This document shows positions 53,815 through 63,719 of a stretch of 64,000 nt of DNA, one piece after another. The stretch is taken from assembly GCF_010550245.1 (NCBI RefSeq), contig NZ_JAAGLU010000040.1, positions 1 to 64,000 on the forward strand, written 5' to 3'. Both the position numbers and the translations under genes were made by a program. This DNA comes from Streptomyces sp. SID12501 (lineage in GTDB: Bacteria > Actinomycetota > Actinomycetes > Streptomycetales > Streptomycetaceae). Positions within the stretch are counted from its first letter, which is position 1; each line of letters opens with the position of its first letter. The notes beneath the pieces were generated by a model. It was not told the origin of the DNA. It searched no databases and saw only the letters and a list, made by a program, of their open reading frames with translations.

Positions 53815-55743
53815 GTGCCGCTGCTGACCCGCATCAAGGGACCGCGCGATCTTGACCGGCTCAGCCTGGAACAGCTCGACCAGCTGGCCGAGGAGATCCG
53901 GACCTTCCTCGTCGACGCGGTCTCCAAGACCGGCGGCCACCTCGGCCCCAACCTCGGGGTCGTCGAGCTCACCATCGCGCTGCACCGGGTCTTCGAGTCG
54001 CCGAAGGACAAGGTGCTGTGGGACACGGGCCACCAGTCCTACGTCCACAAGCTGCTCACCGGCCGCCAGGACTTCTCGAGGCTGAAGATGAAGGGCGGCC
54101 TGTCGGGCTACCCCTCGCAGGCCGAGTCCGAGCACGACGTCATCGAGAACTCGCACGCCTCGACGGTCCTCGGCTGGGCCGACGGTCTCGCCAAGTCCAA
54201 CCAGGTACTGAAACGCGACGACCATCACGTGGTCGCCGTCATCGGTGACGGCGCGCTCACCGGCGGTATGGCCTGGGAGGCGCTGAACAACATCGCCGAC
54301 GCCAAGGACCGCCCGCTGGTCATCGTCGTCAACGACAACGAACGTTCGTACGCGCCGACCATCGGCGGCCTCGCCAACCACCTGGCCACCCTGCGCACGA
54401 CGGACGGCTACGAGCGGTTCCTCGCCAAGGGCAAGGACCTGCTGGAGCGGACCCCGGTAGTCGGCAGACCGCTGTACGAGACCCTGCACGGCGCCAAGAA
54501 GGGCCTCAAGGACTTCATCGCCCCGCAGGGCATGTTCGAGGACCTGGGGCTCAAGTACGTCGGCCCGATCGACGGCCACGACATCGAGGCCCTGGAGTCC
54601 GCGCTGGCCCGCGCCAAGCGGTTCGGCGGCCCGGTCATCGTGCACTGCCTCACGGAGAAGGGCCGCGGCTACCAGCCCGCCCTCCAGGACGAGGCCGACC
54701 GCTTCCACGGCATCGGCCCCATCCACCCCGACACCGGCCTGCCGGTCAAGGCCTCGGGCGCCGACTGGACCTCCGTCTTCGGCGACGAGATGGTCGAGCT
54801 GGGCCGGGAGCGCGAGGACATCGTCGCCATCACGGCCGCGATGCTCCAGCCCGTCGGCCTGAAGAAGTTCGCGGACGCCTTCCCGGACCGCATCTACGAC
54901 GTCGGTATCGCGGAGCAGCACGGCGCCGTCTCGGCGGCCGGGCTCGCCACCGGGGGAGTGCACCCCGTCTTCGCGGTGTACGCCACCTTCCTGAACCGGG
55001 CCTTCGACCAGGTCCTCATGGACGTGGCGCTGCACAAGTGCGGAGTGACGTTCGTCCTCGACCGGGCCGGCGTCACCGGCACCGACGGGGCCTCGCACAA
55101 CGGTATGTGGGACATGTCGATCCTCCAGGTCGTCCCGGGCCTCAGGCTCGCCGCCCCGCGCGACGCCGACCAGGTCCGCGCCCAGCTCCGCGAGGCCGTC
55201 GAGGTCGACGACGCGCCGACCGTCGTCCGCTTCTCGAAGGGCGCCGTCGGCCCCGCCGTACCCGCCGTGGGACGCGTCGGCGGCATGGACGTGCTGCGCG
55301 AGCCCGGCACCGACACGCCGGACGTGCTCCTCGTCTCCGTGGGTGCGCTGGCGCCGATGTGTCTGGAGATCGCCGGGCTGCTGGACCAGCAGGGCATCTC
55401 GACCACCGTCGTCGACCCGCGCTGGGTCAAGCCGGTCGACGAGGCCATGGCGCCGCTTGCCGAGCGGCACCGCGTGGTCGTCACCGTCGAGGACAACTCC
55501 CGGGTGGGCGGCGTCGGTTCGGCCGTCGCGCAGGCCCTGCGGGACGCGGGGGTCGACGTACCGCTGCGCGACTTCGGCATCCCGCCGCGCTTCCTCGACC
55601 ACGCCTCCCGGGCCGAGGTCATGGCGGAGATCGGCCTGACGGCACCGGACATCGCCCGCCAGGTCACCGGGCTGGTCTCCAGGATCGACGGACGGTTCGA
55701 GCAGTCCGAGGTCGACTCGTCGGTGGAGTCCGCCCGCGACTGA
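53815..55743 (+). CDS. dxs: 1-deoxy-D-xylulose-5-phosphate synthase
   Basis: 642 residues, GTG start with AAGGAGG. Makes DXP from pyruvate and glyceraldehyde 3-phosphate, first step of the MEP isoprenoid pathway. Thiamine diphosphate motif GDGALTGGMAWEALNN; catalytic EQHGAVSAAGLATGG; DRAGVTGTDGASHNG; N-terminal SKTGGHLGPNLGVVEL. Full family length. Streptomyces usually have two dxs genes; this corresponds by position to SCO6013 (from memory). It could supply prenyl donors for the UbiA enzyme at 10651, but that link is only inference. Confidence 0.97.
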   Translation: MPLLTRIKGPRDLDRLSLEQLDQLAEEIRTFLVDAVSKTGGHLGPNLGVVELTIALHRVFESPKDKVLWDTGHQSYVHKLLTGRQDFSRLKMKGGLSGYPSQAESEHDVIENSHASTVLGWADGLAKSNQVLKRDDHHVVAVIGDGALTGGMAWEALNNIADAKDRPLVIVVNDNERSYAPTIGGLANHLATLRTTDGYERFLAKGKDLLERTPVVGRPLYETLHGAKKGLKDFIAPQGMFEDLGLKYVGPIDGHDIEALESALARAKRFGGPVIVHCLTEKGRGYQPALQDEADRFHGIGPIHPDTGLPVKASGADWTSVFGDEMVELGREREDIVAITAAMLQPVGLKKFADAFPDRIYDVGIAEQHGAVSAAGLATGGVHPVFAVYATFLNRAFDQVLMDVALHKCGVTFVLDRAGVTGTDGASHNGMWDMSILQVVPGLRLAAPRDADQVRAQLREAVEVDDAPTVVRFSKGAVGPAVPAVGRVGGMDVLREPGTDTPDVLLVSVGALAPMCLEIAGLLDQQGISTTVVDPRWVKPVDEAMAPLAERHRVVVTVEDNSRVGGVGSAVAQALRDAGVDVPLRDFGIPPRFLDHASRAEVMAEIGLTAPDIARQVTGLVSRIDGRFEQSEVDSSVESARD

Positions 55744-55770
55744 CCCACGGCTGACCCACCACTGATCCCC

Positions 55771-55816
55771 AATGGGCCGGTTCCCCCACTCTTTACGGTG
55801 GTGGAACCGGCCCATT
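55771..55816 (+). terminator. dxs terminator hairpin
   Basis: AATGGGCCGGTTCC (55771-55784) and GGAACCGGCCCATT (55803-55816) are exact complements with an 18-base loop that can extend the stem, 30 bp past the dxs stop. Confidence 0.85.
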
Positions 55817-55936
55817 AGCGTGAAATCCCTCGCGCCGGGGCAGGCGCTCCCCCAGTCTCGGCTTCACTCGACCGGGGGGACCCCCATCGCCCGCTCTTGA
55901 TCATGTCCGGGACGACACAGCGTGGGAGGTACGCCC

Positions 55937-57442
55937 GTGAGCAGCACCCTCTTCAGGACGAAGAAGGTCGAACAGTCCATCCGCGACACCGAGGAACCAG
56001 AACACGCGCTCAAGAAATCCCTGTCCGCGCTGGATCTGACGGTATTCGGCGTCGGTGTCATCATCGGCACCGGCATCTTCGTCCTCACCGGCACGGTCGC
56101 CAAGAACAACGCCGGCCCCGCCGTCGCCCTGGCCTTCGCGGTCGCCGGGGTCGTCTGCGCCCTCGCGGCGCTCTGCTACGCCGAGTTCGCCTCCACGGTC
56201 CCGGTGGCCGGGTCCGCGTACACGTTCTCGTACGCCTCGCTCGGCGAGCTGCCCGCCTGGATCATCGGCTGGGACCTGGTACTGGAGTTCGCGCTCGGAA
56301 CGGCGGTGGTGGCCGTCGGCTGGTCCGGCTACATCACCTCGCTCCTCGACAACGCCGGCTGGCACCTGCCGGAGGCGCTCAGCGGCCGGGACGGGGCCGA
56401 CGGCTTCGGCTTCGACATCCTCGCCGCCGGGCTGGTCCTGGCGCTGACCGGCATCCTCGTACTCGGCACGAAGCTCTCCGCGCGCGTCACCACGATCGTC
56501 GTCGCCGTCAAGGTGACCGTCGTTCTCGTCGTGATCATCGCGGGCGCCTTCTTCGTCAAGAGCGACAACTACCGCCCGTTCATCCCGAAGGCGCAGGAGG
56601 TGCCGGCCGGCGACGGCCTCCAATCGCCGCTCATCCAGCTGATGTTCGGCTGGGCGCCCTCGAACTTCGGCGTGATGGGCGTCTTCACGGCCGCCTCCGT
56701 GGTCTTCTTCGCCTTCATCGGCTTCGACGTGGTGGCCACGGCCGCCGAGGAGACCAGGAACCCGCAACGGGACATGCCCCGGGGCATCCTCGGCTCCCTC
56801 GTCATCTGCACCACCCTGTACGTCGCGGTGTCGATCGTGGTGACCGGTATGCAGCACTACACCGAGCTGTCGGTGACCGCACCGCTCGCCGACGCCTTCA
56901 AGGCGACCGGGCACCCGTGGTTCGCGGGCTTCATCAGCTTCGGCGCCGCCGTCGGCCTGACGACGGTCTGCATGATCCTTCTCCTCGGCCAGACCCGGGT
57001 CTTCTTCGCGATGAGCCGCGACGGCCTGCTGCCCCGCTTCTTCTCCCACGTCCACCCGCGCTTCAGGACCCCGCACCGGCCGACGATCCTGCTGGGCGTG
57101 ATCATCGCGATCGTCGCCGGCTTCACCCCGCTGAGCGAACTCGCCGAACTGGTCAACATCGGGACGCTGTTCGCCTTCGTGGTCGTCGCGATCGGCGTGG
57201 TCATCCTCCGCAGGTCCCGCCCCGACCTGCCCCGGGCCTTCCGGACCCCGTGGGTGCCGTTCATCCCGATCCTGTCGGTGCTCGCCTCGTTCTGGCTGAT
57301 GCTGAACCTGCCCGCCGAGACCTGGCTCAGGTTCGGCGTCTGGATGGCGATCGGCTTCCTCGTGTACTTCCTGTACGGCCGCTCCCACAGCCGCCTCGGA
57401 CAGGAGCAGAAGGAGCAGAAGGCGACGGCCGACACCAACTGA
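55937..57442 (+). CDS. APC-family cationic amino acid permease
   Basis: 501 residues from the GTG at 55937, after GGGAGG. Twelve or more membrane helices. Motifs of the CAT branch: LDLTVFGVGVIIGTGIFVLT near residue 35, CYAEFASTVPVAGSAY, FFAFIGFDVVATAAEETRNP and GQTRVFFAMSRDGLLP. It imports arginine, lysine or other amino acids by proton or substrate exchange; specificity not predictable. Confidence 0.92.
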   Translation: MSSTLFRTKKVEQSIRDTEEPEHALKKSLSALDLTVFGVGVIIGTGIFVLTGTVAKNNAGPAVALAFAVAGVVCALAALCYAEFASTVPVAGSAYTFSYASLGELPAWIIGWDLVLEFALGTAVVAVGWSGYITSLLDNAGWHLPEALSGRDGADGFGFDILAAGLVLALTGILVLGTKLSARVTTIVVAVKVTVVLVVIIAGAFFVKSDNYRPFIPKAQEVPAGDGLQSPLIQLMFGWAPSNFGVMGVFTAASVVFFAFIGFDVVATAAEETRNPQRDMPRGILGSLVICTTLYVAVSIVVTGMQHYTELSVTAPLADAFKATGHPWFAGFISFGAAVGLTTVCMILLLGQTRVFFAMSRDGLLPRFFSHVHPRFRTPHRPTILLGVIIAIVAGFTPLSELAELVNIGTLFAFVVVAIGVVILRRSRPDLPRAFRTPWVPFIPILSVLASFWLMLNLPAETWLRFGVWMAIGFLVYFLYGRSHSRLGQEQKEQKATADTN

Positions 57443-57486
57443 CCTGAAAAGTCGGCGAAGTTGACCATCGGGCCCCGTGCGGCGGG

Positions 57487-57864
57487 CTAACTGCCTCGTA
57501 CCGTACGGGGCCCGGTGACCTCGGCACCCAACTCGGCTACCCTGCGCCGCAGTTCACGGTCGGCGGTGACGACAAGACAGTCCCGGTCCGCGAACTCGGC
57601 GACCAGCTCGACCATCCGGTCGTCCCCGCTGCCGGGCGCCGACTCCACCCGTACGCCCGGCACCGACTCGACCCCACGGGCCGCGCCCTCGACCACCAGG
57701 ACGATCTCCACGGGCCCCGCCCGCCCCGGCAAACCGCTCTCCGCGTACGCCACCAGCCGGTCCCGCAGCCGTTCCGCCGCCCCGCGCCGGTCCCGCCACC
57801 AGCCGTCGGGTACCGAGCCGACGACGTTCGCCGCGTCGACGATCACGAGCAGAGGGACATCCAT
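57487..57864 (-). CDS. NYN/PIN-like ribonuclease-domain protein
   Basis: 125 residues from the ATG at 57864. LLVIVDAANVVGSVPDGWWRDR carries the first acidic residues of a NYN/PIN nuclease fold. SGDDRMVELV and DCLVVTADRELRRRVAELGA supply the other acidic positions (DD and TADREL). Such actinobacterial proteins are often annotated as NTP pyrophosphohydrolase-like or RNA-binding, but the fold suggests a small RNase. Divergent from the beta-propeller gene at 57958. Confidence 0.8.
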   Translation of the reverse strand: MDVPLLVIVDAANVVGSVPDGWWRDRRGAAERLRDRLVAYAESGLPGRAGPVEIVLVVEGAARGVESVPGVRVESAPGSGDDRMVELVAEFADRDCLVVTADRELRRRVAELGAEVTGPRTVRGS

Positions 57865-57957
57865 GCGGATCAGGGTCGCACGCGGGACCGGAATCAGGGG
57901 TACCGGATGAGGGGGCCGGGGGGCGCGGCAAAGGTAAGAGCACACTAAAGTAGTCCA

Positions 57958-59028
57958 GTGCCCATTGTTCCTCCTTCCCCTACCACGGCCGCGGGGCGTC
58001 CCGAGTCGGTCAACGGCGACTGGCTCATACGGGGTCGCGACGGTCGGCTGAGCGCGTACGACGCCGTGGGAGACGGGATCGTCTGCCGCGCGGAGTCCCG
58101 GCCCGGCGGGCCCTGGCTCCCGCCCCGGCGCATCGGCGGCGACCAGCGCGTGCATCCCACGCTCGGCGTCGGCCAAGGCGCCGACGAGTACGCCCACCTG
58201 GCGACCTGGCGGCCCACGGTGAAGGGCGAGGCCGGACTCGTCCACACGACGCACTTCCGTCCTTCCCTCGCCGCCCTCGACTGGACACCCCTCGGCCACC
58301 CGAACCAGAAGGGCGACCGGACCGGCGTACCGGCGGTCGCCGTCGACGCGGAGGGCCGCGCCCATGTCTTCGTACGGAACGCCGTGGGCGGGGTCAGCAT
58401 GCGCGGCCAGAAGGAGCGCGGCGGCTGGGGACCCTGGCGCGACCTCAAGGGCGAGGACGTGGAGGAGCAGTTGACGGCCGTCACGCGTGCCTCCGGACGC
58501 GTCGAGCTGTACGGCAACTCGCCCCACGGCATCCTGCGCTGGACGCAGGGCGGCCCCGGCTGGATCCCGGAACTCGACGAGAGCCCGCTGAAGGCGACGG
58601 CCCGTCAGGGCAGCCTGCGGGCGTTGGTCACGTCCGACGACCACGTGACGTTGTTCTACACGGACGAGGCGGACACGGTGTGCGCGTGGCGGCCGGGCAG
58701 CGAGCCGGTCGAACTGCTCCCGGGCGCCGGTCCCGGCCCGGTGTCGGTGATCCGCTGCACGCTGGACGAGGTCGACTGCACGTTGCTCGCGCAGCGCTCG
58801 GCGAGCGGGCGGGTGGCGTTCGCCGCGTATCCGACGGAGCAGGAGTCGGCGGGGGCGTGGTGGACCGAGTCGGGCCCCCAACTCCCCCTGGACGCGAGGG
58901 TGTCGCTGACGGAGGACGCGAACGGCAGGGTGGTCGCGGCGACGGTGGTGCCCGGCGGCGGAGAACTGAGGGCCGCTCGGCGAAAGCGGGAGGCGGGGCT
59001 GGCGCTGGAGGCGTGGGAAACGGTGTGA
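57958..59028 (+). CDS. Beta-propeller-like hypothetical protein
   Basis: 356 residues, GTG start. It is made of repeats of about 45-50 residues with WxP-type strands and a recurring D.EGR.HVFVRN pattern (VAVDAEGRAHVFVRN, TRASGRVELYGNS, TSDDHVTLFYTDE, LTEDANGRVVAATV), as in sialidase-like or PLL/DUF346 propellers. No signal peptide, so cytoplasmic. The function is unknown; such folds bind sugars or proteins. Confidence 0.6.
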   Translation: MPIVPPSPTTAAGRPESVNGDWLIRGRDGRLSAYDAVGDGIVCRAESRPGGPWLPPRRIGGDQRVHPTLGVGQGADEYAHLATWRPTVKGEAGLVHTTHFRPSLAALDWTPLGHPNQKGDRTGVPAVAVDAEGRAHVFVRNAVGGVSMRGQKERGGWGPWRDLKGEDVEEQLTAVTRASGRVELYGNSPHGILRWTQGGPGWIPELDESPLKATARQGSLRALVTSDDHVTLFYTDEADTVCAWRPGSEPVELLPGAGPGPVSVIRCTLDEVDCTLLAQRSASGRVAFAAYPTEQESAGAWWTESGPQLPLDARVSLTEDANGRVVAATVVPGGGELRAARRKREAGLALEAWETV

Positions 59029-59163
59029 CGGTGCTTCTTCGCCCCCGCCGCCCCTACCCGTCCCATCCCGTTGGGAATGCGGGCCGGCGCTGGTGAAACC
59101 GAATGCCCCGCACGCCACCACCACGGCGTACAGGGCACTCGGCGATCACAGCTACAGCTACAG

Positions 59164-61290
59164 CTACACCGGTACGGAAGCCACCCCAGCCTCCAGGAAC
59201 CGCTTCCCGTTCACCCGCTCGGAGACACCCTCACGGTCCAGGTACGGCGTGACCCCGCCCAGGTGGAAGGGCCACCCCGCGCCGGTGATCAGGCACAGGT
59301 CGATGTCCTGGGCCTCGGCCACGACACCCTCGTCGAGCATGAGCCCGATCTCCTGGGCGACCGCGTCGAGAACCCGGTCCCGCACCTGCTCCTCGCTCAG
59401 CGCGACGTCACCCTGCTTCAGCAGCGCGGCGACCTCGGGGTCCAACTCGGGCTTGCCGCTGTCGTACACGTAGAAGCCACGCTTGCCCGCCTTGACGACG
59501 GCGGCGAGGTTCGGCGAGACGGTGAAGCGGTCCGGGAACGCCCGGTTCAACGTCTCCGAGACGTGCAGACCGATCGCCGGCCCGACCAGCTCCAGCAGCA
59601 CCAGCGGCGACATCGGCAGACCCAGCGGCTCCACCGCCTTCTCCGCGACCTCGACCGACGTACCCTCGTCGATCACGTTCTGGATCTCGCCCATGAAGCG
59701 GGTAAGGATCCGGTTCACGACGAACGCCGGAGCGTCCTTCACGAGTACCGCGGTCTTCTTCAGCTTCTTGGCGACACCGAAGGCCGTCGCCAGCGAGACG
59801 TCGTCGGTCTGCTCGCCGCGCACGATCTCCAGGAGCGGCAGGATCGCGACCGGGTTGAAGAAGTGGAAGCCCACGACCCGCTCGGGGTTCTTCAGCTTCG
59901 ACGCCATCTCCGTCACCGACAGGGACGACGTGTTCGTCGCGAGGATCGCGTGTGCCGGGGCGACCGCCTCGACCTCCGCGAACACCTGCTGCTTGACGCC
60001 GATCTCCTCGAAGACGGCCTCGATGATGAAGTCGGCGTCGGAGAAGCCCTCCGCCTTGTCCAGGACGCCGGTGACCAGGGCCTTGAGGCGGTTGGCCTTG
60101 TCCTGGTTGACGCGGCCCTTGAGCAGCAGCTTGTCGATCTCGCCGTGGACGTAGCCCACACCCTTGTCGACGCGCTCCTGGTCGATGTCGGTCAGCACGA
60201 CCGGCACTTCGAGGCGGCGCAGGAAGAGCAGCGCGAGCTGCGAGGCCATCAGGCCCGCGCCCACGACGCCGACCTTGGTGACCGGACGCGCGAGCGACTT
60301 GTCCGGCGCACCGGCCGGACGCTTGCCGCGCTTCTGGACCAGGTTGAAGGCGTAGATGCCGGAGCGCAGTTCGCCACCCATGATCAGGTCGGCGAGCGCC
60401 ACGTCCTCGGCGTCGTACCCCTTCTGCAGGTCGCCGTCCTTGGCCCCCGCGATGATGTCCAGCGCGCGGTAGGCGGCCGGGGCTGCCCCGTGCACCTTGC
60501 TGTCGGCGACGGACCGGCCGCGCGCGACGGCCTGGTCCCAGGCCTCGCCACGGTCGATCGCCGGGCGCTCGACGGCGATCTCGCCCTTGAGGACGGCGGC
60601 CGTCCACAGCAGCGACTGCTCCAGGAAGTCCGCGCCCTCGAAGAGCGCGTCGGCGATCCCCAGGTCGTAGACCTGACCGCCCTTGAGCTGCTTGTTCTGG
60701 TTGAGCGAGTTCTCGATGATCACCGTGACGGCCTTGTCCGCACCGATCAGGTTCGGCAGCAGCGTGCAACCGCCCCAGCCGGGAACCAGACCGAGGAAGA
60801 CCTCGGGCAGCGAGAAGGCCGGCAGGGACGCGGAGACGGTCCGGTACGAGCAGTGCAGACCGACCTCGACGCCACCGCCCATGGCGGCACCGTTGTAGTA
60901 GCCGAAGGTCGGGACGCCGATCTGGGCCAGCCGCTTGAAGACCTCGTGGCCGCCCTTGCCGATGGCGAGCGCGTCGGAGTGGTTCTTCAGGAGCTCTACG
61001 CCCTTGAGGTCCGCGCCGACCGCGAAGATGAACGGCTTGCCGGTGATGCCGACACCGACGATCTCGCCGGCCGACGCCTCCTTCTCGACCTGGTCGATGG
61101 CGATGCTCAGGTTCGCCAGCGAGGCCGGGCCGAAGGTGGTCGGCTTGGTGTGGTCGAAGCCGTTGTCGAGGGTGATCAGCGCGAATCGGCCCGAGTTGAA
61201 CGGCAGGTCGAGGTGGCGTACGTGCGCCGACGTGACGACCTCGTCGGGGAACAGCTCGGCCGCGCCCTTGAGGAGTTCGGTGGTGCTCAC
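59164..61290 (-). CDS. fadB: Fatty acid oxidation complex, alpha subunit
   Basis: 708 residues, GTG overlapping the fadA stop. Two enzymes in one chain: enoyl-CoA hydratase (residues ~20-250, with GADLKGVELL, YNGAAMGGGVEVGL and FSLPEVFLGLVPGWGG) and 3-hydroxyacyl-CoA dehydrogenase (KVGVVGAGLMASQLAL, ATNTSSLSVTEMASKLKNP, VVGFHFFNPV, FVVNRIL). Together with FadA it performs the last three steps of beta-oxidation. The N-terminal part is as usual for actinobacteria. Confidence 0.95.
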   Translation of the reverse strand: MSTTELLKGAAELFPDEVVTSAHVRHLDLPFNSGRFALITLDNGFDHTKPTTFGPASLANLSIAIDQVEKEASAGEIVGVGITGKPFIFAVGADLKGVELLKNHSDALAIGKGGHEVFKRLAQIGVPTFGYYNGAAMGGGVEVGLHCSYRTVSASLPAFSLPEVFLGLVPGWGGCTLLPNLIGADKAVTVIIENSLNQNKQLKGGQVYDLGIADALFEGADFLEQSLLWTAAVLKGEIAVERPAIDRGEAWDQAVARGRSVADSKVHGAAPAAYRALDIIAGAKDGDLQKGYDAEDVALADLIMGGELRSGIYAFNLVQKRGKRPAGAPDKSLARPVTKVGVVGAGLMASQLALLFLRRLEVPVVLTDIDQERVDKGVGYVHGEIDKLLLKGRVNQDKANRLKALVTGVLDKAEGFSDADFIIEAVFEEIGVKQQVFAEVEAVAPAHAILATNTSSLSVTEMASKLKNPERVVGFHFFNPVAILPLLEIVRGEQTDDVSLATAFGVAKKLKKTAVLVKDAPAFVVNRILTRFMGEIQNVIDEGTSVEVAEKAVEPLGLPMSPLVLLELVGPAIGLHVSETLNRAFPDRFTVSPNLAAVVKAGKRGFYVYDSGKPELDPEVAALLKQGDVALSEEQVRDRVLDAVAQEIGLMLDEGVVAEAQDIDLCLITGAGWPFHLGGVTPYLDREGVSERVNGKRFLEAGVASVPV

Positions 61291-62513
61291 TTGTCGCCTC
61301 CGGCGTCCTTGTGGTGCGGGTTCTCCCAGATGACGGTGGCGCCCATGCCGAAGCCGACGCACATGGTGGTGAGGCCGTAACGGACCTCGGGCTGCTCCTC
61401 GAACTGGCGAGCGAGCTGTGTCATCAGCCGTACACCCGACGAGGCGAGCGGGTGACCGAAGGCGATGGCACCGCCGTACTGGTTCACGCGCGCGTCGTCG
61501 TCCGCGATGCCGTAGTGGTCGAGGAAGGCCAGGACCTGGACGGCGAAGGCCTCGTTGACCTCGAACAGACCGATGTCACCGATGCCGAGGCCGGCCTTGG
61601 CGAGGGCCTTCTCGGTCGCCGGGATCGGCCCGTAGCCCATGACCTCGGGCTCGACGCCGACGAAGGCGTACGAGACGAGGCGCATCTTGACGGGCAGGTC
61701 GTTCTCGCGCGCGAAGTCCTCGGACGCGATGATCGACGCGGTGGCGCCGTCGTTCAGACCGGCCGCGTTACCCGCGGTGACCCGCCCGTGCACACGGAAC
61801 GGCGTCTTCAGCCCGCTCAGGTTCTCCAGGGTGGTCCCCGGCCGCATCGGCTCGTCGGTGGTGACCAGGCCGAAGCCCGTCTCGCCGACCTCCGCGTTGG
61901 TGTTCCGTACGGAGATGGGCACCAGGTCCTGCTGGATCTTGCCGTTGGCGTACGCCTTGGCGGCCTTCTCCTGCGAGCGCACGGCGTACTCGTCGGCGCG
62001 CAGCTTGGTGATGTGCGGGTAGCGGTCGTGCAGGTTCTCGGCGGTCATGCCCATGAACAGGGCCGACTCGTCGACGAGCTTCTCGCTCACGAACCGCGGG
62101 TTCGGGTCGACGCCCTCGCCCATGGGGTGACGGCCCATGTGCTCGACGCCACCGGCGATGACGACGTCGTACGCGCCGAAGGCGATCGAGCCGGCGGTGG
62201 CGGTGACGGCGGTCAGCGCGCCCGCGCACATCCGGTCGATGGAGTAACCCGGGACGGACTGCGGCAGCCCGGCGAGGATGCCCGCCGTGCGGCCCAGGGT
62301 CAGACCCTGGTCGCCGATCTGGGTGGTCGCGGCGATGGCGACCTCGTCGATCTTCTTCGGGTCGAGACCCGGGTTGCGGCGCAGCAGCTCCCGGATCGCC
62401 TTCACGACGAGGTCGTCGGCGCGGGTCTCGTGGTAGATGCCCTTCGGGCCCGCCTTGCCGAACGGGGTGCGGACGCCGTCGACGAAGACGACATCCCTGA
62501 CGGTACGAGGCAC
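61287..62513 (-). CDS. fadA: Acetyl-CoA acyltransferase (thiolase)
   Basis: 408 residues from the GTG at 62513 with GGAGGAG. The acyl-accepting Cys96 is in DRMCAGALTA; His in GGAIAFGHPLASSG and the second Cys in TTMCVGFGMG complete the active site. Thiolase I of beta-oxidation: splits 3-ketoacyl-CoA into acetyl-CoA and a shortened acyl-CoA. First gene of the fadA-fadB unit; a palindrome lies 51 bp before the start. Confidence 0.96.
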   Translation of the reverse strand: MPRTVRDVVFVDGVRTPFGKAGPKGIYHETRADDLVVKAIRELLRRNPGLDPKKIDEVAIAATTQIGDQGLTLGRTAGILAGLPQSVPGYSIDRMCAGALTAVTATAGSIAFGAYDVVIAGGVEHMGRHPMGEGVDPNPRFVSEKLVDESALFMGMTAENLHDRYPHITKLRADEYAVRSQEKAAKAYANGKIQQDLVPISVRNTNAEVGETGFGLVTTDEPMRPGTTLENLSGLKTPFRVHGRVTAGNAAGLNDGATASIIASEDFARENDLPVKMRLVSYAFVGVEPEVMGYGPIPATEKALAKAGLGIGDIGLFEVNEAFAVQVLAFLDHYGIADDDARVNQYGGAIAFGHPLASSGVRLMTQLARQFEEQPEVRYGLTTMCVGFGMGATVIWENPHHKDAGGDK

Positions 62514-62563
62514 GATGGCTCTCCTCCAAAGGTGCGGGACGGCACTGCTGCGAAACGCAACCG

Positions 62564-62579
62564 CTGAGCGGGCGCTCAG
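62564..62579. promoter_or_regulatory. Palindrome before fadA
   Basis: CTGAGCGGGCGCTCAG, arms CTGAGCG/CGCTCAG exact around GG, 51 bases before the fadA GTG. The TGAGCG-type half-site is like those bound by TetR-family fatty-acid regulators; the regulator is not in the window. Confidence 0.5.
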
Positions 62580-62669
62580 GCCCCATGCTACTTGTGAGTA
62601 ACTGTGCTGCCCACCCCTGAGGGGCGGAGCGGCGAACGTCACACGGCTCACATGTTACCGCCGGTTACA

Positions 62670-63719
62670 TCAGGAGTGCGGGAACCCCCTGGGCGGCGCG
62701 GTGGAACCCCGCGGAGTGAGCACGGGCGTAGCCACCGGATGCGACCCGCCGCCCCCTCCGGCGATCACCTCGAACAGTGTCCGGGCGACGTCCGCCCCGA
62801 ACCCGTGCACATCGTGGCTCATCGCCGACAACGTGGGCCGGGTCAACCGGCACAGCTGCGAGTCGTCCCAGGCCAGCAGCGACACGTCGGCCGGCACGCT
62901 CAGCCCCATCTCGGCGGCCACGGACAGGCCCGCCACCGCCATGATGTCGTTGTCGTACAGGATCGCCGTGGGCCGGTCCGCCGGCGCGGCGGACAGCAGC
63001 GACCGGGTGGCCCGGGCCCCCGCGTCGCCGGAGTAGTCGGTCGAGACCTGCCACGCCCCGGCCAGGTCGAGCCCCCGCGCGGCCTCGTCGAAAGCCGCCG
63101 TACGGATGTTCGTGTGCCCGAGAGCCGCCGCACCCCCCACCCGGGCGATCCGCCGATGCCCGAGCGCCGCGAGATACCGAACCGCCTCCGTCACGGCCGT
63201 GGCGTCGTCGGTCCACACCGAGGTGAGGCCGCCGGTGAACGACGGATGCCCGACCGCGACCGCCGGCATCCCGAGCCGTTCGACGGCCGGTACCCGGGGA
63301 TCGTCCGCCCGGAGGTCCACCAGGATCGCCCCGCCGATGAGCCGCCCCCTCCACCAGGACTCCTGGAGCCCGACCTCCTCCTCCAGGTTCCGTACGAGCC
63401 TGAGCAGCAGCGAGCACGCATGCTCGGTCAGGACGCTCTCCACGCCCGAGATGAAGTCCATGTAGAACGGTTCGAGCCCGAGCAGCCGGGCCGGCCGGCA
63501 GATCGCCAGCCCCACCACGTCCACCCGGGCCCCGGCCAGCGACCGCGCGGTGAGGTTCGGCTCCCAGCCCAGCTCACGGGCGGCGGTGAAGATCCGGTCC
63601 CGGGTCGCCTCGGCGAGCCCCGGCTTGTGGTTGAAGGCGAGGGACACGGCCCCCTTGGACACGCCGGCGCGTGCGGCGACGTCCTTGATGGTGACGCGGG
63701 GGGTCGGCAATGCCGTCAT
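62670..63719 (-). CDS. LacI-family transcriptional regulator
   Basis: 349 residues. N-terminal LacI HTH (TIKDVAARAGVSKGAVSLAF, with hinge ARSLAGARVDVVGL), then a sugar-binding domain (LEPFYMDFISGVESVLTEHA, ALGHRRIARVGG, AILYDNDIMAVAGL, LLAWDDSQLCRLTRPTLSAM). Its ATG overlaps the stop of the beta-mannosidase-like gene (ATGA), so the two form an operon. It may respond to mannose-type sugars and is a candidate for the GACAACGTTGTC operators; not proven. Confidence 0.93.
   Translation of the reverse strand: MTALPTPRVTIKDVAARAGVSKGAVSLAFNHKPGLAEATRDRIFTAARELGWEPNLTARSLAGARVDVVGLAICRPARLLGLEPFYMDFISGVESVLTEHACSLLLRLVRNLEEEVGLQESWWRGRLIGGAILVDLRADDPRVPAVERLGMPAVAVGHPSFTGGLTSVWTDDATAVTEAVRYLAALGHRRIARVGGAAALGHTNIRTAAFDEAARGLDLAGAWQVSTDYSGDAGARATRSLLSAAPADRPTAILYDNDIMAVAGLSVAAEMGLSVPADVSLLAWDDSQLCRLTRPTLSAMSHDVHGFGADVARTLFEVIAGGGGGSHPVATPVLTPRGSTAPPRGFPHS

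Noticed and set aside
53722..55815. 697-codon minus-strand frame opposite dxs
   Set aside because: Same kind of GC-driven shadow; Dxs motifs are complete on the plus strand.
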